In this document: piece after piece, positions 36,029-42,801 of the stretch
Layout: every line of letters begins with the position of its first letter
Numbering within the stretch: the first letter of the stretch is position 1
Assembly (NCBI RefSeq): GCF_016587415.1
Contig: NZ_BNJI01000001.1
Coordinates: 2,023,501 to 2,087,500 of the forward strand
Length of the DNA: 64,000 nt
Source: Ktedonobacter sp. SOSP1-85
GTDB lineage: Bacteria; Chloroflexota; Ktedonobacteria; Ktedonobacterales; Ktedonobacteraceae
Direction of reading: 5' to 3'
Program-made: the position numbers and the translations under genes
Notes under the pieces: generated by a model
The model's input: the letters and a program-made list of their open reading frames with translations, nothing else
The model's database searches: none
Told to the model about the DNA's origin: nothing

Positions 36029-37223
36029 GCGAGAGAAACCCAAAAAAGAGAAGAAGCCAACCAAAACCTACCAATTCAGACTCTATCCAACCCACAAACA
36101 GGAGCGGATCTTAGAGGCATGGCTTGTCTTGTGCTGCGAGACCTACAACGCCGCCCTCGATGAACGCAAAAGTGCCTATCGGATGGCCGGGATTTCTCTC
36201 TCCTATGAAGATCAATGCGCCGAGTTGCCCGGATGCAAAGAGATGCGCCCTGATTTGGCCAAAGTGCCCTCTCAGGTGCTCCAGGATGTGGTCAAACGCG
36301 TTGATCTGGCTTTTGACGCCTTTTTTCAACGCGTGGAGGAAGGCAAAATGCCTGGCTTTCCTCGCTTCAAATCGCGTTTTCGCTATCATTCGCTGACCTT
36401 CAAACAGTTTGGCAATAGTTTCAAGATCCATAGGCAAGGGAAAAAGAACCGGGGGACACTGGAACTGGCTAGACTTGGCCCAGTCAAGATGGTGATGCAT
36501 CGAGCAATCAAGGGCACGCCGAAAACCGCGATCGTCAAACGGACTCCGACGGGCAAATGGTTTGTCAGTATTACCGTGGAGTTGAGAGCAAACGACCTGC
36601 AAGCTAGCCGTCTCCCCCACACGTCGGAGCCCGTTGGAATTGATGTGGGCTTAAAAACCTTTGCGTATCTTTCGACAGGAGAAGCGATTGCCAATCCTCG
36701 CTTTTTCCGTGAGGATGAGACCAAGCTGGCTCGTGCCGGGCGCAAGCTCGCCCGTGCGCCCAAAGGCACGAAGGAGCGAGCGCACAGGCGCAAAGTGGTT
36801 GCCCGCACTCATGAACGCATCGCCAACCGACGCAAGAACTTCATCGAACAGGAAGTGAGCAAGCTGATCGCCCGCTTTGGCTTTCTCGCGGTGGAAGCCC
36901 TGGTGGTGCGCAACATGGTCAAGAATCCGAACTTGGCAAAATCGATCGCTGATGCCTCGTGGTCAATGTTCTTCACACGCCTGCAAGCCAAAGCGGAGGA
37001 AGCTGGACGGCAGGTGGTGCGCGTGAACCCGGCCTATACGAGTCAGACGTGCTCTGCCTGCGGTCATCGCCAACCGATGCCGTTGTCGGTGCGGGTGTAT
37101 GAGTGCCCCCAGTGTGATCTGGTCATCCACCGCGACCACAATGGGAGTCTCAATATCTTAGAAGAGGGTCTTCACGCTGTGGGACGACACAGCCGAGTCA
37201 TTCCAGAAGCCCCCGGCTTGTAG
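36021..37223 (+). CDS. tnpB: RNA-guided endonuclease TnpB of the IS605 element
   Basis: A 400-aa TnpB with full RuvC residues: Asp208 (G-I-D-V-G-L-K-T-F), Glu292 (L-A-V-E-A-L-V-V) and Asp372 (H-R-D-H-N-G-S-L-N-I-L). The zinc ribbon has Cys344, 347, 362 and 365. The N-terminus is strongly basic. The stop lies in the right-end hairpin, so the guide RNA scaffold overlaps its 3' coding region and the guide is taken from the flank after about 37240. Intact by inspection. Confidence 0.94.
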   Translation: MSKREKPKKEKKPTKTYQFRLYPTHKQERILEAWLVLCCETYNAALDERKSAYRMAGISLSYEDQCAELPGCKEMRPDLAKVPSQVLQDVVKRVDLAFDAFFQRVEEGKMPGFPRFKSRFRYHSLTFKQFGNSFKIHRQGKKNRGTLELARLGPVKMVMHRAIKGTPKTAIVKRTPTGKWFVSITVELRANDLQASRLPHTSEPVGIDVGLKTFAYLSTGEAIANPRFFREDETKLARAGRKLARAPKGTKERAHRRKVVARTHERIANRRKNFIEQEVSKLIARFGFLAVEALVVRNMVKNPNLAKSIADASWSMFFTRLQAKAEEAGRQVVRVNPAYTSQTCSACGHRQPMPLSVRVYECPQCDLVIHRDHNGSLNILEEGLHAVGRHSRVIPEAPGL

Positions 37224-37236
37224 CCGTGGGGAGTCG

Positions 37237-37581
37237 TCACTACGCACACTGCTCCAGCGAGAGGGGCACCATCTCTGCACTGGGGCGCAAATGGTTAGGC
37301 ATCTGCACGAGGCAGGCTGGCGTGACGTACAACACCAGGCAAGCATTATTGACCTTTCCGCGGGAACACCAGGGTATCACCTATTCGCACGAGATTGGCA
37401 TTGGATGGCACTCTATCTCGCGCCCCTGGCCCAGCACTGGAACCTGGCCACCCGGGAAGAGCTAGCGCAATGGCATCGCGACCTCACCATCGAACTCCTC
37501 TCGCCACAATTCCAGGCACGCTGGACGCTGCATACTGTCATCGGAAGAGTACCGCTCAAACGTGATATAAGTGGAACATAG
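37237..37581 (+). pseudogene. C-terminal remnant of a SAM-dependent methyltransferase
   Basis: An open frame begins flush with the IS605 right end and runs 115 codons to a TAG. It reads as the C-terminal third of a class I methyltransferase: a late M-V-R-H-L-H-E-A-G-W-R-D-V-Q helix-strand, then I-I-D-L-S-A-G-T-P-G-Y-H and a final W-T-L-H-T-V-I-G-R-V-P. No SAM-binding motif precedes it, and the left flank of the IS does not encode the missing part. The gene was therefore truncated by the insertion and an associated deletion. The first internal ATG (37291) has no good Shine-Dalgarno. Confidence 0.65.
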
Positions 37582-37788
37582 CAAGAGGAATCTAGCCCCC
37601 TCCATAACGAAGAGGAAGCACAACTAGCCAAAAAGATATAATCAAAGAGAACATAGAATAGTAAGAAGTTTTACGATAGACACATGGTTATGTAGGAACG
37701 TACCCTTGTAGGTCAGAACAATCGGAGTTACATCGTCGCAAAATGCTTGTCAAACAAAGAGTAGCTCGTTAAGAAAGAAGCCGAACAT

Positions 37789-38529
37789 ATGCCAGAGAAT
37801 CATGCTGAGATCGCACAGATGCGTGCCATCACCATTTCGCGTGAGTATGGTAGCGGAGGTGGTGAGGTGGCACAGCGCCTGGCGCACCGCCTGGGCTGGG
37901 AGCTGATAGATCATGAGATCGTGGTCCGGGTCGCGCAGGAACTCAATATCACAGAGCTGGAGGCAGAGGAGCATGATGAGCGAGGCGAGTCACTCGTTAA
38001 TTATCTCATCAGCAGTATGCGTGTCTTACAGCCTGCGATGTTTACGCTAGAGCCGCAACCCGTACTCACCAATACACGGATCTATCACGAAGCACTCACA
38101 AAGGTCGTCGAGGCAGCCATAGCACGTGGGCATGTCATCATCGTCGGACGAGGATCGCAGGTGCTCCTGGCGGGCAGACGTGATGTATTCCATGCGCGGA
38201 TCGTCGCGCCATTTGATCTGCGCGTCCAATATGTGATGCAGCGCGAAGGGCTAGGGAGGGGCGATGCCGAGGCACGCATCCAGATGAAAGATCATGATCG
38301 CGAGCGCTACTTACAAACGCAGTATCGACGCAATCCAGATGATCCTGCCCTGTACGACCTGGTCATCAATAGCGGTATACTCGACCTGGATACAGTAACG
38401 GACCTTATCACCCTGGGAATCGAGCGCAAAGCTAAGCGACTCCATATCCCAACCAACGAGCTGGGACCAAAAGCAGGCTTAACCCGCTATCCAGGCCAGC
38501 CCGGCGATATTCGTCCGCCCACGGGCTAA
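37789..38529 (+). CDS. Cytidylate kinase-like family protein
   Basis: A 246-aa P-loop kinase of the cytidylate-kinase-like family. The nucleotide loop I-S-R-E-Y-G-S-G-G-G-E-V-A lies near residues 15-27, followed by L-G-W-E-L-I-D-H-E-I-V. Central G-R-G-S-Q-V-L-L-A-G-R-R-D-V-F-H-A-R-I-V and R-V-Q-Y-V-M match the lid and NMP-binding area. Family members phosphorylate nucleotides or unknown small molecules; true CMP kinase activity is not assured. A second ATG at 37819 is an alternative start. The C-terminal 30 residues are Pro/Lys-rich. It converges on the 512-aa unknown gene with a 21-bp gap. Confidence 0.85.
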   Translation: MPENHAEIAQMRAITISREYGSGGGEVAQRLAHRLGWELIDHEIVVRVAQELNITELEAEEHDERGESLVNYLISSMRVLQPAMFTLEPQPVLTNTRIYHEALTKVVEAAIARGHVIIVGRGSQVLLAGRRDVFHARIVAPFDLRVQYVMQREGLGRGDAEARIQMKDHDRERYLQTQYRRNPDDPALYDLVINSGILDLDTVTDLITLGIERKAKRLHIPTNELGPKAGLTRYPGQPGDIRPPTG

Positions 38530-38550
38530 TAGCTTATAGGAGGTATCAGC

Positions 38551-40089
38551 CTACACGTTCCAGAGTGGCTCGCTGACCAGGCGACACCGCTCCAGGTGCC
38601 GTGTGGCGCATTCGCGACAGGGGCGGTCAGTACGCTTATGGGATTCGCCAGGCGAGCTCGTCTCACCGGCTTCTGCTTCCTCCGCCTCAACATGCTCGCG
38701 CAACTGGCGCCAATGCGCAGAGGAGAGCCGGGGGAAGAGCGAACGCAAGACCGAGAGCGAGGGCCATCCGCTACGAAGCCTGGGCAGCATATATTCCAAT
38801 TCCCTCCATGCACGCGCAGAGAGATAAAAGTACGTCAGGCCATGTCCTTTACCACGTAACGGCAAGAACGTACCCGCGAGGCGCGAGCGCGCAAACTGGC
38901 GCAGGTGTTCAAGAAAACCAGGAGCCACGTCAGCATACCCTTGAGGCAATGGGAAGCGCCAGTAGAAGGACTCACCAGCGCACTCAAACTCGATCAGGGC
39001 CTCGTCAGCCAGGAAGAAGGTGCTTACCTGTTCAGGCTCCCATTCACCACTCGTGACACGCGCCAGGTGGAGCAGCAAGCGCGTATAATCCTCTTCGCGA
39101 TACTGGTAGTGGCGTTTGAGGGTCACATAACGCTGGGGAAGCAACACCGCCAGGATATCAAAGAGGCAGCTCTTCGCGGTCGCCTGCTCTAGCTGAGGCA
39201 CGGAGATATGCTTGAGCAGACCATGCGAGTGCAGGGTCGCGGCGAGATGGGCAACCGTGATACTCTCGCCCGGAACGATTGCCAGGTGTTGCTCGGCCTC
39301 GTTCCAGACCGGCACATAGTCCCAGGAGAACGGTTCAGGCAACAGCAGAACTCCGCCATCCTCCAGCGGCTCAAGATGCCAGGCGGGTGTCGTCAAGATG
39401 CGCTCGCGGTCATAGTGTGCCACCAGTTCTGGCCCAAGCATATTGGCCAGGGAGAGGAAACGCAGGTGTCCCGCGGCAGCGTCGTTACGCAGGACGGCAT
39501 CGAGCGCTGTCCGTTCCTCTACGTGCTCAGGATCAATATCCATAGCCCAGGCAAAGCCTGGACGATCAAAATCCATATCATGTACCCAGCCATAAATGGG
39601 ATGCAGATGCTGATAGAGAGCCTTGAGTACCGCAATCCAGAGCGCATGCATACGCGCGCTCTCCTCACCATGCGCAGCAGTCAGGTACTCGGGCTCGATA
39701 CTCAACAATACCAGGGGCGTTCCTGCTGGCCCACCCGGCGTAAAATCGAGATCAAAGGAGAAGAGGTGCTCACCGTGATAGGCACGGCATACCAGGTGCG
39801 GCTCGTGCAGGGTATGATAGAGAGCCAGTTCGCAGCGCAACTGGGCAGAGAGTCCGCTCTGGCGCAAGTGCAATAAGAGCCGCTGACGCTCGGCAGGCAG
39901 GGTGTCGAGACGAGACGGGCGAGCACACATAGCGCTCCACCAGACACGAAATGAGGGTTCAAACTCCTCTTCGGCCACGAAGTAGTAGCCCTGCTCCGTC
40001 AGGGCAGTAAAGAGGGCCTGAAGCACCTCAAAGTCGTAGAGCATCTCTGTCTCGCGCACATAGCAACGCAGCGTCAATGGTAATTTCAT
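38551..40089 (-). CDS. Protein of unknown function, 512 aa
   Basis: I do not recognise this protein. It is soluble by composition, rich in aromatic residues, Leu, Glu and His, with no signal peptide or membrane segment. Two loosely similar halves can be seen around D-L-D-F-T-P-G-G and F-Y-W-R-F-P-L-P-Q-G. The C-terminus has an acidic stretch (E-A-E-E-A-E-A-G-E) and then a possible small zinc site C-R-E-C-A-T-R-H-L-E-R-C. GGAGG six bases before the ATG supports the start. An IscB element ends about 20 bp upstream of that ATG, so its native promoter has probably been displaced. Before that insertion it could have been the last gene of the biosynthetic operon. Confidence 0.8.
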   Translation of the reverse strand: MKLPLTLRCYVRETEMLYDFEVLQALFTALTEQGYYFVAEEEFEPSFRVWWSAMCARPSRLDTLPAERQRLLLHLRQSGLSAQLRCELALYHTLHEPHLVCRAYHGEHLFSFDLDFTPGGPAGTPLVLLSIEPEYLTAAHGEESARMHALWIAVLKALYQHLHPIYGWVHDMDFDRPGFAWAMDIDPEHVEERTALDAVLRNDAAAGHLRFLSLANMLGPELVAHYDRERILTTPAWHLEPLEDGGVLLLPEPFSWDYVPVWNEAEQHLAIVPGESITVAHLAATLHSHGLLKHISVPQLEQATAKSCLFDILAVLLPQRYVTLKRHYQYREEDYTRLLLHLARVTSGEWEPEQVSTFFLADEALIEFECAGESFYWRFPLPQGYADVAPGFLEHLRQFARSRLAGTFLPLRGKGHGLTYFYLSARAWRELEYMLPRLRSGWPSLSVLRSLFPRLSSAHWRQLREHVEAEEAEAGETSSPGESHKRTDRPCRECATRHLERCRLVSEPLWNV

Positions 40090-40149
40090 AGAACCTCCGT
40101 TTCTGGAACCCCCTGTGCTTGAGCCAGGGGAGGAAAGAAACGTTCCTTT

Positions 40150-41457
40150 TTAGGGCAGGGAACGGGTGTTGCCATGCCGATAACGATACCCATCACTCCG
40201 ATGCAGTGAACGACAAAAGCGGTGGCTAATCCCCTCGATAGTGGTATGCTGTGTGGTGATGTTAAATGAACCCGTTGTGCGAATTGCTACTTTGCCCACA
40301 TATGTTCCCACTTTTTTGCCGGATGGAACCACCGCTTTGACCATATCGCCTGTTTGAAAGCCCTGAATAGACTTTGCTTGCTTCGGTCCAGTACGCGGGA
40401 AACCATAACGATTCATCCGACACATTTGCCGCGACCCATGTCCTATGGCTGTAATACACAACGCCACAATTCCCTTATGGGAAAACACAACAGGCGTACT
40501 CTTGCCCACACAGGCAGCATCCAGCCAGTGCGTTTTCGGTAGCCATAGCAGAGTACGGTTATATTTTGTCAACCCACCACTGCCACATTCTACAGGCAAT
40601 CCACATGTTTTCAGCCGTTCAAGTAATGCCCATCGCGTCGCATTGACGGCACTGGCATCCTTGAGTGGCATCTTTCCCTGAGCCAGAATGTGTTTGAGCA
40701 CATCAGGCTTCTTGGCAAGAAATACCGTAATATCCTGGGTTCCTTTGGCAAGATTGCACGGCTCACACGCCAGGGTAAGATTGCTGACCCGGTGAGTACC
40801 ACCATTGGCCCGTGGATGAATGTGTTCAATCTGCAAGGGAATATCTTGTTGGCCACAATAGGCGCACTTCCGCCCCCATTTTTCGAGCAAAAATTCTCTG
40901 ACTTCATAGCCTTGCAAGGTCCCTTGTTGGTATTCAATCCCGGTAATATCGGGATTGTCCATGAGTTGCATATCAAACTTGACCAATTCCTGGCTCAGAG
41001 CAGCAATGGGAGCATACCGACACAAGCGAGCGACCCACGTGAGAATATTGGCAAGGCGGCTTTCGAGCGATGGCGGCAACCATCCTTCCTTTCGCTTTCT
41101 ATTTTGGAATCGTGGCTTGCGATAGCGTGTTTTGCGCTGTCTACGACTGCGGCGAATGGCACGACGACTGTCCAGGCTGGCTTTAATAGCGTGGCCTCGA
41201 TGCCCAAGTTCAGCCGCGAAGATCACCTTGCCGTTAGCATCGTTCACCAGGGCAAGGCCAGTCGTTTTACTGCCAGGATCGATTTTGAGGCGCAAGGGTT
41301 GCACTTCCGGTCGCTCCACCACACGTTTGAGCACGATGGTAAAAGGATACCTCCGAAACACGGCGGCTTTGCCTTGCGTGAGCAAGAACCTCGCGCGTGC
41401 GGGATGCACCGGATTTAAGGGCTTGTAGTCACTGTCAATCACAAACACGTTGCTCAA
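40150..41457 (-). CDS. iscB: RNA-guided HNH/RuvC nuclease IscB
   Basis: A 435-aa IscB, ancestor-type of Cas9. Residues 1-50 are the PLMP domain (N-V-F-V-I-D-S-D-Y-K-P-L-N-P-V-H-P). RuvC-I has Asp60 in L-K-I-D-P-G-S-K-T-T-G. An Arg-rich bridge helix spans 98-122. RuvC-II has Glu157 (S-Q-E-L-V-K-F-D). The HNH domain (about 175-245) shows C-A-Y-C, I-E-H-I-H-P-R and C-E-P-C-N. RuvC-III has His310 and Asp313 (H-W-L-D-A-A-C). A C-terminal target-adjacent-motif-reading region follows. All catalytic residues are present. The start is TTG at 41457, preceded by AGAGG; the normal N-terminus begins exactly there. It uses the omega RNA encoded immediately upstream. Confidence 0.93.
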   Translation of the reverse strand: MSNVFVIDSDYKPLNPVHPARARFLLTQGKAAVFRRYPFTIVLKRVVERPEVQPLRLKIDPGSKTTGLALVNDANGKVIFAAELGHRGHAIKASLDSRRAIRRSRRQRKTRYRKPRFQNRKRKEGWLPPSLESRLANILTWVARLCRYAPIAALSQELVKFDMQLMDNPDITGIEYQQGTLQGYEVREFLLEKWGRKCAYCGQQDIPLQIEHIHPRANGGTHRVSNLTLACEPCNLAKGTQDITVFLAKKPDVLKHILAQGKMPLKDASAVNATRWALLERLKTCGLPVECGSGGLTKYNRTLLWLPKTHWLDAACVGKSTPVVFSHKGIVALCITAIGHGSRQMCRMNRYGFPRTGPKQAKSIQGFQTGDMVKAVVPSGKKVGTYVGKVAIRTTGSFNITTQHTTIEGISHRFCRSLHRSDGYRYRHGNTRSLP

Positions 41458-41835
41458 GTTGAGCCTCTACTCTCGTAGGTAATGGTTGCCTCGTCAAGGT
41501 TAGAAACGGTTTGGCGTACAACACACTGGCTTCACCCTCTACACCTGTTTAATGCTGCACCGTAGTGGTTGGGGCTGGCATGCACCCCAACGTACCTATG
41601 TATTCGTTCCTAACGTAGCCCGATGTCCGAAGACGCTGGCTGAGACTGGTCAGGTTCAGGCTTGCTTGCGCAAGCCCCTGCCTCGAGGCAGGGGTTCCTG
41701 ACAGGTCAACTTCCTTTGCCTTGCGCCTTTGCTGGTTCTCCGTAAAACAGGCTAAGATCTTATTCCGAAACCCAACGTCACTGGCGTGCCTAGCACTTCC
41801 CCCATTCGGGGACAAGCGCGCTCAGGGTTTTCGGA
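41458..41835 (-). ncRNA. Omega RNA (HEARO-type) of the IscB element
   Basis: IscB guide RNAs (HEARO motif) are encoded directly 5' of iscB. This gene-free stretch is rich in stems when read on the minus strand. CCCC-GAAT-GGGG lies near the left end (about 41799-41812). CCCCTGCC-TCGA-GGCAGGGG lies at about 41675-41694, followed by GCTTG-CG-CAAGC. GTTGGGG...CCCCAAC lies near 41567-41592. The guide would be copied from DNA just beyond the left end. Exact 5' and 3' ends are not determined; the position and stems are the evidence. Confidence 0.6.
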
Positions 41836-41938
41836 TATGAAGTACTAGAAAACAAAACTTACCCTGACTATTCTTTTTGGCGAGGTAGAAAGCGGTTGCC
41901 TATGAAGTAAGTATGCTCTTTTTCTCGACGACGTTACC

Positions 41939-42694
41939 CTATAGGCTGGCCAGGAGGTCCTGGGCCAGGAGAGGCAGGAGGAGGTCCTGGACGGAATGCA
42001 GGTAGAAGTGATTGCCGGGAAGCTGGCGCACAGTACACGAGGCACTGGTATATGACCGCCAGTCCTCTAATTCTTCGCGGCTGACCAGCGTATCCTGCAC
42101 ACCACCATAGACCACAATAGGACAGGTCAGGGAGATAGAGGGGGTGTGAGTATAGGTTTCGTAGAGGGTAAAATCCGCACGCAGGGTAGGCAACATTAAA
42201 CGCATCAGTTCCGCGTTCTGGAGCACGGCCAGGGGCGTCCCCCCCAGGCGATAGAGCGAACGCAGGAACCCAGGCAGTGGCTGCGTGTGCAACGGTTCCT
42301 GACGCGCTGGGAGATGGGGAGCTTTTATCGCTGAGAGGCAGAGAGCACGTGGTAGGGGCAAGCTCTGTTCCTGAAGCGTGCGCGCCAACACATATGCTAT
42401 CAAGCCACCCATACTATGCCCGAAAAAGGCAAAAGGCTCATGCAAATAGGGCTGCATGACTTCAATAAGTGTCGCGACAAGCTGCTCCAGCGAGGTAAAC
42501 GCTGGCTCCGCGATGCGTTGCTCACGTCCAGGAAGGTAAACCGGGCAGAGCGCAACCTCGCGTGGCAGAGATGTAGACCAACGCCGGTAGAAGGCCACAC
42601 CGCCACCAGCATAGGGAAAACAGAAGAGGCGCAGGCGCGTCTCAGTATCCTGCGTACAGGTAATCCAGGAGGAAGTTTCGATATTGGAAGCCAT
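41939..42694 (-). CDS. Type II thioesterase (GrsT-like alpha/beta hydrolase)
   Basis: A 251-aa editing thioesterase of the kind that frees blocked carrier domains in NRPS/PKS lines. Features are L-F-C-F-P-Y-A-G-G-G, L-P-G-R-E-Q-R, the nucleophile elbow F-G-H-S-M-G-G, the acidic loop near V-Y-G-G-V-Q-D and the catalytic His in L-P-G-N-H-F-Y-L. The frame is open to 42727; the ATG at 42694 is preferred because a long hairpin occupies the DNA upstream of 42716. It follows the KAS III-containing NRPS in the same direction. No chain-terminating thioesterase domain is fused to the line, so this protein probably only proofreads. Confidence 0.92.
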   Translation of the reverse strand: MASNIETSSWITCTQDTETRLRLFCFPYAGGGVAFYRRWSTSLPREVALCPVYLPGREQRIAEPAFTSLEQLVATLIEVMQPYLHEPFAFFGHSMGGLIAYVLARTLQEQSLPLPRALCLSAIKAPHLPARQEPLHTQPLPGFLRSLYRLGGTPLAVLQNAELMRLMLPTLRADFTLYETYTHTPSISLTCPIVVYGGVQDTLVSREELEDWRSYTSASCTVRQLPGNHFYLHSVQDLLLPLLAQDLLASL

Positions 42695-42715
42695 ACCCCA
42701 TCCATGAGTGAGCAT

Positions 42716-42783
42716 AAGTCCATACAAGCATGGACCCTACACATTGCGTGTGCCTGTTGTAGGGTCCATGCTGGCATGGACTT
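42716..42783. repeat. Nested palindrome between NRPS and thioesterase genes
   Basis: Outer arms AAGTCCAT/ATGGACTT and inner 14-bp arms 42728-42741 and 42758-42771 (GCATGGACCCTACA and complement) make a strong stem. Right after it, 42781-42808 is a tandem 10-bp repeat CTTAGAAGAG (nearly three copies) overlapping the NRPS stop codon. The stem could lower expression of the thioesterase relative to the synthases. Confidence 0.6.
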
Positions 42784-42801
42784 AGAAGAGCTTAGAAGAG
42801 C

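Larger units (their letters stand above)
35509..37240 (+). mobile_element. Complete IS605-type insertion sequence (tnpA + tnpB)
   Basis: Subterminal hairpins are near-identical: 35509-35530 (CCCCTGGCT-TCT-AGCCATGGGG) and 37210-37231 (CCCCCGGCT-TGT-AGCCGTGGGG). They enclose tnpA and tnpB in the same direction, overlapping by 8 bp. The tnpB stop codon lies within the right-end hairpin. This is the only element in the window with its own transposase and so the only one likely to move by itself. The outer boundaries are approximate; IS605 elements make no target duplication. Confidence 0.85.
40110..41850 (-). mobile_element. IscB-type IS200/IS605-superfamily element
   Basis: The right-end hairpin CCCCTG-loop-CAGGGG lies at 40110-40130, just past the iscB stop. 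The left end is upstream of the omega RNA near 41835-41850. There is no TnpA. It sits between the type II thioesterase gene and the 512-aa gene. Confidence 0.6.

Noticed and set aside
41458..41938. CRISPR array near IscB
   Set aside because: No direct repeats with regular spacers; the structure fits a single omega RNA. No CRISPR array was seen anywhere in the window.
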